A DNA stretch of 64,000 bases from Pseudanabaena sp. M53BS1SP1A06MG (GCA_020404105.1 JADBWH010000036.1:39867-103866), one strand, 5' to 3'. Shown: positions 1-9,297, numbered from the stretch's first letter. Numbers and translations are program-made. Notes: generated from the letters alone by a model not told the origin.

Positions 1-2
1 AG

Positions 3-467
3 TTTTGTAAAAAGCTCTCTCAAAAAATCAATAAAAAAGTGAGGTTGCCCAGCGAAGCTGAATGGGAATATGCCTGTCGTGCTGGAACTACCACAGATTT
101 TCATTTTGGCGAAACGATCACACCTGAACTAGTGAACTATGATGGTAACTATCCATACGGTGATGCACTAAAAGGAGAATATCGTCAGAAAACAGTTGAT
201 GTCAATTTTGCTAAATTCAGTCCGAATGCATGGGGCTTATATCAAATGCATGGCAATGTCTGGGAATGGTGTGAAGATGTTTGGCATGAAAATTATAACG
301 GTGCGCCCAATGATGGCTCTGCATGGTTAACTGGCGGCGAACAAAACAGACGCGCCCTGCGTGGTGGCTCGTGGTTCGGCAATGCGGACTATTGTCGTTC
401 GGCGGTTCGCGACAGGAACGATGCAGACTTTAGGGACGACTCCGTCGGTTTTCGGGTTGTCTTGTGA
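3..467 (+). CDS. FGE-sulfatase domain protein, C-terminal part (DGR target)
   Basis: The reading frame is open from the first bases of the window, so the gene starts upstream and only about 154 residues are visible. The GTG at 39 is internal. The sequence [15 protein letters not shown], then [10 protein letters not shown], and the ending LRGGSW...GFRVVL are hallmarks of the formylglycine-generating enzyme/SUMF1 family, which has a C-type-lectin fold. The last 31 codons are the variable repeat of a diversity-generating retroelement, so this is the protein being diversified. Cyanobacterial DGR targets commonly have this fold, with the variable residues forming a ligand-binding face; binding rather than sulfatase activation is inferred. 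Ligand, N-terminal domains and cellular location are not visible here. Confidence 0.93.
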   Translation, partial: FCKKLSQKINKKVRLPSEAEWEYACRAGTTTDFHFGETITPELVNYDGNYPYGDALKGEYRQKTVDVNFAKFSPNAWGLYQMHGNVWEWCEDVWHENYNGAPNDGSAWLTGGEQNRRALRGGSWFGNADYCRSAVRDRNDADFRDDSVGFRVVL

Positions 468-490
468 GTTTGCCTTTTCGCGTGAGGACT
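352..490 (+). repeat. DGR variable repeat (VR)
   Basis: This stretch aligns without gaps to the template repeat at 2089-2227. There are 17 differences, all between 375 and 444 and every one opposite an adenine in the template: 9 are A to G, 7 are A to T and 1 is A to C. The repeat covers the 3' end of the target gene, its TGA stop (465-467) and 23 bases beyond. The last 46 bases (445-490) are identical to the template and are the likely site where mutagenic homing initiates. Confidence 0.95.
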
Positions 491-546
491 TTTTCTTTAC
501 ACTTTTTCCCTTTTTCCCTTTACCCTCTTTCTTATATACTCTCTCT

Positions 547-576
547 AGCGCCTGTGGCGCTTTTTTTATTTTTTAG
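547..576 (+). terminator. Intrinsic terminator after DGR target gene
   Basis: A 6-bp GC-rich hairpin (AGCGCC-TGT-GGCGCT, 547-561) is followed by seven T and then an AT-rich run. It lies 57 bp beyond the end of the variable repeat and just before avd. It could reduce readthrough from the target gene into avd-RT. A hairpin downstream of VR helps homing in some phage DGRs, but there it sits within a few bases of VR, so termination is the simpler reading. Confidence 0.75.
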
Positions 577-596
577 AAACTAAATACGAAATAAGA

Positions 597-950
597 ATGA
601 GTACGCAAACAGTTGATTTACCAGTCATTCAAAAAATGTATGATCTGATCAAGTGGTATATTCCGATTATTAATAGAATGCCTAAGCATCATAAATTTGG
701 AATAGGTGATAGAATTACTAACTATCTTTATGATATCATGGAATCTCTAATTATTGCTAGATATACAAAGGATAAAATATCTATTTTAGAAACCCTCAAT
801 GCCAAGCTAGATATACTCAGGTATCAATCAAGATTATTATTAGATTTTAATCTCATTAAAACAGAAAGATATATTTATATTAACAGCCAATTACAAGAAA
901 TAGGTAATGAAATAGGCGGTTGGCTAAAATATCAAAAAAACAAAAAGTAA
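597..950 (+). CDS. avd: DGR accessory protein, Avd-like four-helix bundle
   Basis: This 117-residue, all-helical protein carries signatures such as YDLIKWYIPIINRMP, HKFGIGDRI and AKLDILRYQSRLL, typical of the Avd / 23S-rRNA-intervening-sequence-like four-helix-bundle family. Avd of the Bordetella phage DGR (about 128 residues) forms a pentamer that binds the reverse transcriptase and template RNA and is needed for retrohoming. It lies between the target gene and the RT, in the same direction, 59 bp before the RT start. It is AT-rich compared with the neighbouring housekeeping genes, which fits a mobile origin. The family call rests on residue patterns and on context. Confidence 0.92.
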   Translation: MSTQTVDLPVIQKMYDLIKWYIPIINRMPKHHKFGIGDRITNYLYDIMESLIIARYTKDKISILETLNAKLDILRYQSRLLLDFNLIKTERYIYINSQLQEIGNEIGGWLKYQKNKK

Positions 951-1009
951 TTAAAAAATTTTGATTAGTTGTAACAAAATCAAATTATAAAATTAGCTTG
1001 TAATTTATT

Positions 1010-2089
1010 ATGAAACGAATTGGCAATCTTTGGGGAGAAATTATTAGCTATCAAAATATTATATTAGCTGCCCAAAAAGCCCAAAGAGGTAAACGATTTC
1101 GTCCCAATATTTTAGAGTTTAATTATAACTTAGAAAATGAAATAATAATCCTCAAAAAAGAATTAGAAACCCAAACCTACATCCCCAGTGATTACAAAGT
1201 ATTTCAAATCATCGATCCTAAACCGCGTCAAATTTCGGCTGCACCTTACAGAGATCGAGTAGTACATCACGCTCTCTGCAATGTTATTGCTCCTATATTT
1301 GAGAAGTCCTTTATCCCAGATTCCTATGCTAACCGTAGAGGACTTGGTACGCACAAAGCCCTGCGCCGCTTTATCAAATTTGCTCAGGCTAGTCGTTACG
1401 TTCTGCAATGCGATATCAAAAAATATTTTCCGACAATCGATCACACAATTCTCAAACAAATCATTCGCCGCAAAATTAAATGCCCCAAAACCCTCTGGTT
1501 AATTGATCTAATTATTGATCGCAGCAATCCCCAAGAACCAGTTCTACTATACTTTTTAGGTGATGACCTATTCTCTCCAATTGTCCATCGCAAAGGCTTA
1601 CCCCTCGGCAATCTCACCAGTCAATTTTTCGCAAATATCTATCTCAATGAATTTGACCATTTTGTAAAAGAACAACTTCAAGCTAAGCGATATGTGCGTT
1701 ATGTCGATGATTTCGCCATATTTTGTGATGATCCAGACTTTCTCAAATTTGCCAAGCTAGAGATAGAAGTATATCTTGCAAAAATCAGGTTAAAACTGCA
1801 TTCAGGTAAAACACAAATTTTTGAAACCAAGCATGGTATAAATTTTGTGGGATTTCGGATCGTAAACAATCAAATTCGTGTGATATCTAAGAACATCAGG
1901 CGCGGCAGAAAACGTCTTCACCGACTACGCAAACAGATAAATTTAGGTAAAACGCATACAGACCAAATCCAGCGCTCAATCCAAGCATGGAAAGGACATC
2001 TGCAACATGGGAATACATGGCAGTTGCAGCAACAGTTATTTAGTGGTCTTGAGTTCCCTCAAGATCCTAGAGAGGGTGCAAATCCATAG
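1010..2089 (+). CDS. DGR reverse transcriptase
   Basis: The 359-residue protein has the ordered RT motifs: the region ending RGLGTHKAL (110-118), CDIKKYF with a catalytic Asp near 135, LGNLTSQ near 199-205 and YVDD at 231-234. The LGxxxSQ form of motif 4 is diagnostic of DGR reverse transcriptases, where most retroelement RTs have QGxxxSP. There is no maturase or endonuclease domain, unlike a group II intron protein. It copies the template RNA error-prone at adenines, and the cDNA replaces the variable repeat of the target gene. The gene is intact, and its TAG stop (2087-2089) overlaps the first base of the template repeat. Confidence 0.96.
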   Translation: MKRIGNLWGEIISYQNIILAAQKAQRGKRFRPNILEFNYNLENEIIILKKELETQTYIPSDYKVFQIIDPKPRQISAAPYRDRVVHHALCNVIAPIFEKSFIPDSYANRRGLGTHKALRRFIKFAQASRYVLQCDIKKYFPTIDHTILKQIIRRKIKCPKTLWLIDLIIDRSNPQEPVLLYFLGDDLFSPIVHRKGLPLGNLTSQFFANIYLNEFDHFVKEQLQAKRYVRYVDDFAIFCDDPDFLKFAKLEIEVYLAKIRLKLHSGKTQIFETKHGINFVGFRIVNNQIRVISKNIRRGRKRLHRLRKQINLGKTHTDQIQRSIQAWKGHLQHGNTWQLQQQLFSGLEFPQDPREGANP

Positions 2090-2227
2090 CGCCCTGCGTG
2101 GTGGCTCGTGGAACAACAATGCAAACAATTGTCGTTCGGCGAATCGCAACAGGAACGATGCAGACAATAGGAACAACAACATCGGTTTTCGGGTTGTCTT
2201 GTGAGTTTGCCTTTTCGCGTGAGGACT
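2089..2227 (+). repeat. DGR template repeat (TR)
   Basis: This is the 139-bp template matching VR (352-490). Read in the frame of the target it encodes 12 AAC/AAT codons clustered between 2112 and 2181, the usual design that lets adenine mutagenesis reach many residues while avoiding stop codons. In the present VR, 10 of those 12 Asn codons are changed (to F, G, D, Y, V, D, F, D, D, S) and one Ile became Val. An open frame through TR is a by-product of its origin and is not called as a gene. Confidence 0.95.
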
Positions 2228-2463
2228 ACCAATAGTCAGGGTCATTGCATGGGAATGTAATGAGAGTACATGGTGGCAGTCCAGATTTGTGCCTGTGGTG
2301 TTGGCGACAGCATCCAAATATCAAACTGAGTCAGTTATTTTAGTAGGGCAACCGAAAGATTAGCTGACTCAATTCAGTTGAATTACACCTGTTAGATTTT
2401 GTGGTTTAGATTGCTATGATGATTAATAGCTAACTAGAAAAATTAAAAACGAATCAAAGTTTT

Positions 2464-3828
2464 ATGTCATCAGCGCTCAGTGTAGAAAAAATCGTCTCCG
2501 ATGCCAAAGAGACCGCTAGCAAATTAGGAATTAAAAAATTTGATATTTACGGCGCGATCGTCGATGAAACTAGCGCTGAAGTCGATAGTGGCGCACCCAA
2601 ACAAGTATCTGCATCCAATCGCGCTAGCATCACCGTGCGCGTCTGGAATGATGAGGGCACTGTCGGCGTGACTTCCACCACCAATATCGATCGCGTTGGC
2701 TTAGAACTTGCCCTCCAAAGCGCCCATGAAGCCAGTCTCTTTGGTGCTAAAGAAAATATTCCTGATTTTAGTCCCGAAGCGATCGCTGATATCCCAGCAC
2801 GCGAACCCCAGACTGCACCTCAAACTGCGATCGAGCAACTCGTAGAGACACTTTTGGATGCTGAAAAGGAATTGTTAGATGCACATCCTGCGATCGCAGG
2901 GGTTCCCTATAATGGACTTTCTCAACGGGATCTCAGTCGCTTCTATCTCAATAGTGATGGCGCAATGCGAAATGAAAGTAGCTCCTATAGCTCCATTTAT
3001 CTGTATACTAAAACTGAAGAGGAAGGTAGAAAACCTCGCAGTGCTGGAGCCTATCGGGTCAGCCGAGACTTCGCCAGTTTAGATGTCAAGGGTTGTATTC
3101 ACGAAACTGCTGAGAAAACAATTAGTCATTTGAATTACGACAAAATCAAATCTGGCAAATACTTAGTCGTATTTTCTCCCGAAGCATTTCTGAGCTTGAT
3201 TAGTGCTTTCTCTAGTCTCTTCAATGCCCAAAGTATTCTTGATAAAAATAGCCTCTCCACACCCGAATCGATTGGTACTCAGATTGCCTCACCCCTTCTA
3301 AATGTGAGCGATGATGAACTCCATGTAGGCAATATTGGCGCATCCACTTTTGACGGTGAAGGAACTCCTACTCGTCGCATTCCTTTAATTGTGAATGGGG
3401 TTTTGACTAACTTCCTGCATAGTACTGTAACTGCAAAACGCTTAAATGCTCAGCCGACAGGTAATGGTAGTGTTGGTGCAAAGGTTTCCGTCAGTCCCAA
3501 CTTCTTTCATATTGAGCGTAGTGAAGCCGCTAACTCTAGCAATGAGAAAGTCTATGACTTGGCAACAGTTGAGAATGTAATTTTGATTGATGATTTGCAA
3601 GCGCTCCATGCGGGTGTGCAAGCATCACAGGGTTCTTTTTCGTTGCCCTTTGATGGTTGGCTCATAAATAAAGGCGTACATATTAGTATCGAGTCCGCAA
3701 CCGTCGCTGGTGATATTTTGGCATTGCTCAAAGCGATCGTTTATGTCGAACCAGATGTAAAAATTACCCCGTCAGGTGTAGCACCTCAAGTTTGGGTGGA
3801 AGGATTATCAATTACAGGCGAAGCATAA
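2464..3828 (+). CDS. TldD/PmbA family protein (TldE-like)
   Basis: The 454-residue protein has the TldD/PmbA fold: an N-terminal domain beginning LGIKKFDIYGA with the ASNRASITVRVW strand, a long central region, and a C-terminal half with GEGTPTRRIPLIVNGVLTNFLHS. TldD and TldE (PmbA) form a heterodimeric metalloprotease acting on unfolded peptides, used in bacteria for modified-peptide maturation and antitoxin turnover. No HExxxH zinc motif is seen, which fits the non-catalytic TldE/PmbA partner, but this rests on inspection only. ATG start; no tldD lies next to it. It begins 236 bp after the DGR and appears to be chromosomal. Confidence 0.85.
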   Translation: MSSALSVEKIVSDAKETASKLGIKKFDIYGAIVDETSAEVDSGAPKQVSASNRASITVRVWNDEGTVGVTSTTNIDRVGLELALQSAHEASLFGAKENIPDFSPEAIADIPAREPQTAPQTAIEQLVETLLDAEKELLDAHPAIAGVPYNGLSQRDLSRFYLNSDGAMRNESSSYSSIYLYTKTEEEGRKPRSAGAYRVSRDFASLDVKGCIHETAEKTISHLNYDKIKSGKYLVVFSPEAFLSLISAFSSLFNAQSILDKNSLSTPESIGTQIASPLLNVSDDELHVGNIGASTFDGEGTPTRRIPLIVNGVLTNFLHSTVTAKRLNAQPTGNGSVGAKVSVSPNFFHIERSEAANSSNEKVYDLATVENVILIDDLQALHAGVQASQGSFSLPFDGWLINKGVHISIESATVAGDILALLKAIVYVEPDVKITPSGVAPQVWVEGLSITGEA

Positions 3829-3954
3829 TCTTGGAGCTAGGCTTACTATTTATATTTGCAACCAGTTTTTGTTTATTTAGCTCTTGACTTCAAGATCAAC
3901 AGTAGAAGAAAACTTTCACCCCGCTCGATATATAGCTGTTTCAAGCAAGAACTA

Positions 3955-4010
3955 GAGCTTCGGCTTCGCTCATCCAGCAATATACTTTGGATGAGCGAGG
4001 TCAAAGCCTC
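3955..4010. repeat. Family E hairpin repeat, degraded copy
   Basis: The arms read GCTTCGGCTTCGCTCATCC and GGATGAGCGAGGTCAAAGCC around a 13-base spacer. The same arm sequence (GGCTTCGACTTCGCTCAGCC type) recurs at 39007-39061 and 43138-43186, so this is a dispersed palindromic repeat. Mismatches between the arms suggest an old copy. Confidence 0.6.
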
Positions 4011-4150
4011 CGAATTTGATTGAACGCAACAAACCGATCGTGCTAAGACCTGACCACAGTACCTTGGCATGGATACCAGAGATGACAGGGAGTTGGGCAA
4101 TGCCGTTATGTCACGAACGGATCAGTAGTTTTGAGATAGCCGCCCAAAAC

Positions 4151-4187
4151 AAAAAAGTAAGAATCACAAAGTGATTCTTACTTTTTT
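4151..4187. terminator. Bidirectional terminator, pmbA-like / glnN
   Basis: A perfect 17-bp inverted repeat (arms 4151-4167 and 4171-4187, AAA loop) with A and T tracts at the outer ends can terminate transcription in both directions. It lies between the convergent TldD/PmbA-family gene and glnN. Confidence 0.85.
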
Positions 4188-4208
4188 GCATTTTTAGTCA
4201 AACTGACT

Positions 4209-6383
4209 TTACTTAATGAATAGCATCTCCTGATAGGTAGGCAATGGCCATAGATCATCAGCAACTTCAGATTCTAGAGCGTCAACATATCCACGAATTG
4301 TATCCATCAAAGGACGCACAGTTTGAGCAGTGAACTGCATATGCTCTTCAGTAGAAGCAAAGTCGTGCTTAGCCAAAGCATCACTCAACTTGCTAACACC
4401 ATCGATCGCCAACTTGGTAAGTGAAGAAACCTTATCAAGAGCTTCTTTATCAAAATCAACACCAACTTCCTTGAGGCTTAGAGCAGTAGTTGCTAATTCA
4501 GACAAATAACGAGTTGCCGCAGGATAGACCAATGTCTTCACAATGCTTACAACCAGCTTCGCTTCTACGGCAATAGAGTTAATGTATTGCTCAGCATAAG
4601 TCTCAAAGCGGCTAGCCATCTCTACAGGAGAGAGTACATTCAACTTGCTAAACAAGTCTATAATTTCAGGCTCTTTGAGTACAGGCAAGGCATCAGCAGT
4701 GGTACGGAGATTTCGCAGACCACGCTTCTCGACTGCTTCCTTATGCCATTCTTCAGAGTAACCATTACCATTAAAGATAATTGCTCCATGCAGTTCTACT
4801 ACTTGCTTCAGTACTGTAGTAATCGCAGTATTTAAGCCCACTCCCTTAGCAAGTTCAGCTTCTAGTTGATCTCCAACCCAGTTGAGAGAGTCAGCTAAGA
4901 TTGTATTCATTGCAACGAGAGGACCAGCTACCGATTGCCCAGAACCAACAGCACGGAACTCAAAGCGGTTACCAGTGAATGCAAAGGGAGAGGTACGGTT
5001 GCGATCGCCAGGGTCAGTAGGCAAAACAGGCAAGGTATCTACACCAATGTGCATCTGACCTTTGCCAGTGGAACTCTTGAGATCGCCTTGACGGATTTGC
5101 TCAAATACATCCTCAAGCTGAGAACCGAGGTAGACAGAGATGATTGCAGGAGGAGCCTCGTTCGCACCTAAGCGGTGGTCATTGCTGGCAGTTGCCACCA
5201 CAGACCTGAGTAGAGGACCATACTTGTGAATACCACGGATGACTGCACCACAGAACACCAAGAACTGAGCATTGGAGTGAGGGGTATCACCAGGATCGAG
5301 CAAGTTGCCTTGAGTAGCGTTACCAACTGACCAGTTAACGTGCTTACCAGAACCGTTAATACCTGCAAAGGGTTTTTCATGGAGCAAGCAAACAAAGCCA
5401 TGCTTCTTCGCAGTGAAACGAAGCATGGTCATGATCATTTGTTGGTGATCAGTAGCTACGTTGGCTGCCTCAAATACAGGCGCAATTTCAAATTGTCCAG
5501 GGGCAACTTCGTTGTGACGAGTTTTTGCAGGAATACCGAGGCGATATAGACGCTCTTCAACGTCTTGCATGAAAACTTGTACACGCTCTGGGATTGCACC
5601 AAAGTAATGGTCATCAAACTGTTGACCCTTGGCCGAAGGCTTACCAAATAAGGTTCTACCTGCAAGCAGCAAGTCAGGACGAGCATTGGCAAAGTTGGCA
5701 TCAACTAAGAAGTACTCTTGCTCAGCACCACAACTAGAGTTGACAGGAGCAATGCTAGTTTCACCCAAGATTTTCAACACTCTGGCCGCCGCCTTGTTCA
5801 TTGCAGCGTTGGAGCGAAGAAGAGGGGTTTTCTTGTCAAGAGCTTCACCAGTCCAAGACACGAAAACTGTAGGAATACAAAGTGTAGAGCCATTATCAGT
5901 TTCCATAATGTATGCAGGGCTGGTGACATCCCAAGCAGTGTAACCTCGGGCTTCAAAGGTAGAGCGGATGCCGCCATTGGGGAATGAAGAACCGTCAGGT
6001 TCACCTTGGACTAATAATTTGCCTGCAAATTCTGAGATTGCCGATCCATCGCTTTGGACTGAAATGAAGCCATCATGCTTTTCAGCAGTAGCATTGGTTA
6101 GGGGATAGAAGACGTGGGCATAGTACAGAGCGCCCTTAGAGATGGCCCAATCTTTCATTGCTAGGGCGATCGCGTCAGCTACTGAGCTATCAAGGGGGTC
6201 ACCAGTTTGAATGGTTTTCTTAATGGATTTAAAAACTGGCTTAGGCAGGCATTCCTGCATTTTGCTCAGAGTAAACACATCGGTCGCCCACAATTCTTCC
6301 AATCGCTTAGGAGCTTTTTTAGGCTGTGGCTCGCGATTGGTAATTTGAAAAATGGCTTGAAGGCGCGACTCGTTTCCGCTCAT
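4209..6383 (-). CDS. glnN: Glutamine synthetase type III
   Basis: This protein makes glutamine from glutamate, ammonium and ATP. The signatures [16 protein letters not shown] and [18 protein letters not shown] are the type III motifs, and the size (about 724 residues) is that of GSIII rather than the roughly 470 residues of GlnA. The reading frame extends 8 codons upstream to a TTG at 6407, but the ATG at 6383 gives [13 protein letters not shown] and the standard length, so I chose it. In cyanobacteria GlnN is induced by nitrogen deprivation through NtcA, and a well-spaced NtcA promoter lies upstream (6452-6493). It is monocistronic and ends at a shared terminator. Confidence 0.96.
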   Translation of the reverse strand: MSGNESRLQAIFQITNREPQPKKAPKRLEELWATDVFTLSKMQECLPKPVFKSIKKTIQTGDPLDSSVADAIALAMKDWAISKGALYYAHVFYPLTNATAEKHDGFISVQSDGSAISEFAGKLLVQGEPDGSSFPNGGIRSTFEARGYTAWDVTSPAYIMETDNGSTLCIPTVFVSWTGEALDKKTPLLRSNAAMNKAAARVLKILGETSIAPVNSSCGAEQEYFLVDANFANARPDLLLAGRTLFGKPSAKGQQFDDHYFGAIPERVQVFMQDVEERLYRLGIPAKTRHNEVAPGQFEIAPVFEAANVATDHQQMIMTMLRFTAKKHGFVCLLHEKPFAGINGSGKHVNWSVGNATQGNLLDPGDTPHSNAQFLVFCGAVIRGIHKYGPLLRSVVATASNDHRLGANEAPPAIISVYLGSQLEDVFEQIRQGDLKSSTGKGQMHIGVDTLPVLPTDPGDRNRTSPFAFTGNRFEFRAVGSGQSVAGPLVAMNTILADSLNWVGDQLEAELAKGVGLNTAITTVLKQVVELHGAIIFNGNGYSEEWHKEAVEKRGLRNLRTTADALPVLKEPEIIDLFSKLNVLSPVEMASRFETYAEQYINSIAVEAKLVVSIVKTLVYPAATRYLSELATTALSLKEVGVDFDKEALDKVSSLTKLAIDGVSKLSDALAKHDFASTEEHMQFTAQTVRPLMDTIRGYVDALESEVADDLWPLPTYQEMLFIK

Positions 6384-6451
6384 GGTTGTTCGTAGGGATA
6401 TTGTCAAGTTTTTCTAATCATACTCAAGATATATTTATCAAATAGCTAAAA

Positions 6452-6493
6452 AAGATACCGATTTGATCGCACTTGATTGGTATTAACGCACAC
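6452..6493 (-). promoter_or_regulatory. NtcA-activated class II promoter of glnN
   Basis: On the minus strand, GTG-N8-TAC (6480-6493) is followed after exactly 22 bases by TATCTT (6452-6457), which fits TAN3T. The published NtcA-dependent architecture is GTAN8TAC, about 22 bases, then TAN3T; only one base of the box departs from it. The predicted start of transcription is near 6445, about 62 bases before the ATG. This agrees with known NtcA control of glnN but is not proven here. Confidence 0.8.
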
Positions 6494-6669
6494 AAAAAAT
6501 TTTGAAAAAGTCAGTATCCATTTATTTTTATGCTTAATACATCTATATATCAAGAAAATGATTTTTATATATGTGTCTAGATATTCTCTGCACTTATAAA
6601 ACTGTGATTTGGGGATGATTTAAAATGTTCTCTAAAAGATGTTTCGCATAGCCAAACCTCCCTCAAGAG

Positions 6670-6692
6670 AAAACCTTGCTGAGCAAGGTTTT
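6670..6692. repeat. Small perfect hairpin
   Basis: A 10-bp perfect inverted repeat (AAAACCTTGC, TGA loop) lies in the ilvE-glnN gap, upstream of the glnN promoter and beyond the ilvE terminator. Its function is unknown. Confidence 0.5.
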
Positions 6693-6700
6693 CTGCTCGT

Positions 6701-6749
6701 GTAAATAAAAAAAGATGATTTGCTTAGCAAATCATCTTTTTTTATTTAC
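6701..6749 (-). terminator. Terminator of ilvE
   Basis: A perfect 23-bp inverted repeat (6701-6723 and 6727-6749, TTA loop) with A/T tracts overlaps the ilvE stop codon (6746-6748). It is unusually long and could act in both directions. Confidence 0.8.
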
Positions 6750-7666
6750 ACTCTAGTTAGCCAGTGATGATAATCTGGCAAGAGCCCCTGAACAGCCTTG
6801 CTGTATAAATCACGGAGTCTCTTAGTAATTTCGCCAATAGTGCCATCTCCAACAGGACGGTGATCGAAACTCGTGATCGGCGCAAGCTCAGTCGCAGTAC
6901 CGACAAAAAATGCTTCATCGGCAATATATAGCTCGGTGCGGTCAATTGTACGGGATACGGTTTCTAGTCCTAATTCTTTGGCAGCTAGCTCAATGACTGA
7001 ACTGCGCGTAATACCTTCAAGAATATTATCGGTAATAGAACTAGTAATTAGCTTTCCTTCTCTCACTAAAAATAGATTCATCGCACTTCCTTCTGCAACA
7101 TGACCTTCATTAGTCAAAACGACAACGTCATCAAAACCTGAAGCATAGCCATCAGTCTTAGCAAGGGCTGTATTTACATAAGCACCATTAACTTTTGCTC
7201 TTGCAGGAATCGCATTGTCATCTAAACGTCGCCATGAGGACACACCGACTTTAATTCCGTTGCTAGTGTCGAGATAGCCATCCATTGGCAAACTGAACAA
7301 ACAGAAGTCGTCATGGGTATGGGGAACCTTGAGAATTGGTCCAATTCGGAGGTCAGCTTTGTAGATAATCGGGCGAATATATGTAGCTGAGTTACATTGA
7401 TTGCGATGTAATAGCTCAGTAGTAAGGTTAATCATTGTGTCAACATCAAGAGGATGTTGCAAACCAATGATGCGACAACTTTGGATTAGACGTTCATAAT
7501 GCTCTTTTAGCCGAAACGCTGCTATGCGGTTTTCTTCAGGTAGCCAATACGCCTTAATCCCTTCAAAAACAGCCGTACCGTATAGAAATGCATGAGTGCG
7601 GACATTGATTGTGGCATCTTCGAGAGGGACAAATGTTCCGCGTATATAGGCGTACTGTGAAGTCAT
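6746..7666 (-). CDS. ilvE: Branched-chain amino acid aminotransferase
   Basis: This 306-residue, fold-type IV PLP enzyme transfers the amino group between glutamate and the 2-oxo acids of leucine, isoleucine and valine. The opening YIRGTFVPLEDATINVRTHAFLYGTAVFEGIKAY matches the IlvE family, the region ARAKVNGAYVNTALAK contains the PLP lysine, and EGSAMNLFLVREGKLITSS is the class IV signature. Length is normal and the start is ATG. It is transcribed alone, toward the terminator at 6701-6749, and away from moaA. D-amino acid or ADC-lyase relatives share the fold, but the N-terminal pattern favours IlvE. Confidence 0.94.
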   Translation of the reverse strand: MTSQYAYIRGTFVPLEDATINVRTHAFLYGTAVFEGIKAYWLPEENRIAAFRLKEHYERLIQSCRIIGLQHPLDVDTMINLTTELLHRNQCNSATYIRPIIYKADLRIGPILKVPHTHDDFCLFSLPMDGYLDTSNGIKVGVSSWRRLDDNAIPARAKVNGAYVNTALAKTDGYASGFDDVVVLTNEGHVAEGSAMNLFLVREGKLITSSITDNILEGITRSSVIELAAKELGLETVSRTIDRTELYIADEAFFVGTATELAPITSFDHRPVGDGTIGEITKRLRDLYSKAVQGLLPDYHHWLTRV

Positions 7667-7806
7667 GATTTAACACATCTGGATCAATTATTTTTCTATC
7701 ATATAGCTATGACAAATTAAAACCCAGAAATTAATTTTGACGTAAAGCCTCAAAGATAATTTCCTAAAAGTAATTTCCTAAAAGCAAGCACTGAGGATAA
7801 AAATCT

Positions 7807-8790
7807 GTGAACAATGTTGACTACCTTCGCATCAGTTTGATTGATCGCTGCAATTTTCGCTGCACTTACTGTATGCCAGAAAGCTCGGAAGTCGATTATA
7901 TTCAGGTTCAGGAAAGCCTTACCAACACAGAATTAATTAACTTATTGCAAGAGGTATTTATTCCATTAGGGTTTAAAAAATTTCGATTGACAGGGGGAGA
8001 ACCTTTGTTGCGGCGTGATTTGGTGCAACTAGTAGAAGCGATCGCTAATCTTGAAGGTATGGAAGATCTATCTATGACCACTAATGGCTTTTTATTAGAG
8101 GATCTAGCTAAACCCTTATACGAAGCAGGTTTAAGACGGATTAATATTAGTCTGGACTCCCTTGATCGTGATGTATTTCGCCAAATTACGGGACGTAACC
8201 TCTGGGAGAAGGTGTGGGCGGGAATCTTGGCGGCTTATGGAGTAGGTTTCGATCCCTTGAAATTAAATGTGGTAGTTGTGCCAGATGTGAATGATCGTGA
8301 AATTTTAGACTTAGCCGCCCTCAGTATCGAACGCCGTTGGCATATTCGGTTTATTGAGTTTATGCCCATTGGTAATGACAGCTTGTTTACCCATAAGGGC
8401 TGGGTGGATTCAGCAACTTTACGGATGCAAATTAGAGATCGCTATGGCTTAGCAAATGGCAACTGTAAGGGCAACGGCCCCGCCGATGTGTTCCAAATCC
8501 CTAATGCTAAAGGGACTTTAGGCTTTATTAGCCAAATGTCTGAATGTTTTTGTGATCGCTGTAATCGGATGCGGCTCTCAGCAGATGGCTTATTGAGACC
8601 ATGTTTATTAAATGAATCGGGGCAGATCGATCTCAAAACAGCCTTGCGTCAGGGTAAACATTTTTCTGAATTGCGGATGGCTGTGCGGGATTTACTTAAT
8701 TTAAAAGAAGAAATCAATTTTAAAGAACGCGATCGCGGTACTGGTGCTCAAAAAAGTTATGTGCGTACCATGTCACAAATTGGCGGCTAA
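7807..8790 (+). CDS. moaA: GTP 3',8-cyclase (molybdenum cofactor biosynthesis)
   Basis: This radical-SAM enzyme catalyses the first step of molybdenum cofactor synthesis, with MoaC, from GTP. The SAM-cluster motif C15-x3-C19-x2-C22 sits in [14 protein letters not shown]. The C-terminal cluster cysteines are C249, C252 and C266 ([18 protein letters not shown]), and the protein ends in the catalytic Gly-Gly. Length (327) is standard. The start is GTG; no ATG gives a better N-terminus, since the N-terminal motif begins within ten codons. The other moa genes are not in the window. It ends in a 25-bp palindrome. Confidence 0.96.
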   Translation: MNNVDYLRISLIDRCNFRCTYCMPESSEVDYIQVQESLTNTELINLLQEVFIPLGFKKFRLTGGEPLLRRDLVQLVEAIANLEGMEDLSMTTNGFLLEDLAKPLYEAGLRRINISLDSLDRDVFRQITGRNLWEKVWAGILAAYGVGFDPLKLNVVVVPDVNDREILDLAALSIERRWHIRFIEFMPIGNDSLFTHKGWVDSATLRMQIRDRYGLANGNCKGNGPADVFQIPNAKGTLGFISQMSECFCDRCNRMRLSADGLLRPCLLNESGQIDLKTALRQGKHFSELRMAVRDLLNLKEEINFKERDRGTGAQKSYVRTMSQIGG

Positions 8791-8793
8791 AGG

Positions 8794-8843
8794 TTACTTG
8801 CGGATTTGCTCAGCCAACGTTGGCTGAGCAAATCCGCAAGTAA
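8794..8843. terminator. Long perfect palindrome after moaA
   Basis: Two 25-base arms (8794-8818 and 8819-8843) are perfect complements with no spacer. They start 3 bp after the moaA stop codon. There is no strong T tract, so its role as a terminator is uncertain; it could equally be a palindromic repeat element or an RNA-stabilising hairpin. Confidence 0.6.
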
Positions 8844-9297
8844 TATAAGGTTCGCTTAGCGAGCTTTATTTGTTTATTTAATTGTAGAAATACAAAATAT
8901 CCCTTCGGCATCAGTAACCACCATACCGTATGTGTAGCGGATAGCTCTAGGTCTACTGATTTGCGCTTACCCCTTTCGGAAGTAATTGCCATTTCGGGGA
9001 TACTAGACCCACACGGGGGGGAATAGGATGGGTCTAATATTAAAATACAATAATTGACTTATATTTGCAAGAGTTTATCAAAAATTTTTTAGCGCTCTGA
9101 AATTTAATGTTGTGATTTGATTCCTTGATTAGCCTGTCCAATTATCAAGAGATGATAACTTTTACAAGGAGTTACGGCATAACGTATTCGGTATCATTAA
9201 AGATTGGGAGTTTCACCATTGTTTGGTAATTTTTGGGATCTCTCACCGAAGCATAAGCTGAGTTTCGCATTTTCTCTCAATCATATTATTAATATTT
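8844..9297. other. Upstream region of argZ/agrE, no gene seen
   Basis: About 450 bp without a convincing gene. A run of seven G lies near 9015. A short minus-strand reading frame (8810-8992) overlaps the palindrome and shows no recognisable family. The region presumably contains the argZ promoter and a long leader. I found no tRNA or riboswitch fold. Confidence 0.5.

Larger units (their letters stand above)
3829..4208. other. Intergenic region with degraded repeat
   Basis: This 380-bp gap between convergent genes contains an imperfect hairpin of family E (3955-4010), a transcription terminator (4151-4187), and between them about 130 bp that reads like eroded coding sequence in more than one frame. 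I could not assign that stretch to a family. No gene is called. Confidence 0.6.

Noticed and set aside
361..576. Open frame overlapping the variable repeat in another frame
   Set aside because: Shadow of the target gene; ends in the terminator and shows no family pattern.
1010..2089. Reverse transcriptase as a group II intron or retron
   Set aside because: No maturase or endonuclease domain and no intron RNA. The LGxxxSQ motif with VR, TR and Avd identifies a DGR.
2007..2204. Open frame through the template repeat ending GFRVVL
   Set aside because: It reads open only because TR derives from the target gene. TR is a non-coding template, and the upstream part overlaps the RT in another frame.
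3873..4100. Minus-strand frame between the TldD/PmbA gene and glnN
   Set aside because: Covers the degraded family E hairpin, has Ser-rich random composition and no recognisable motif.
8846..8870. Sequence GGTTCGCTTAGCGAGC as part of a tRNA
   Set aside because: No cloverleaf can be drawn around it; it is another short hairpin. No tRNA or rRNA gene was found in the window.
8810..8992. Minus-strand frame downstream of moaA
   Set aside because: Runs through a perfect palindrome and shows no protein-like pattern.
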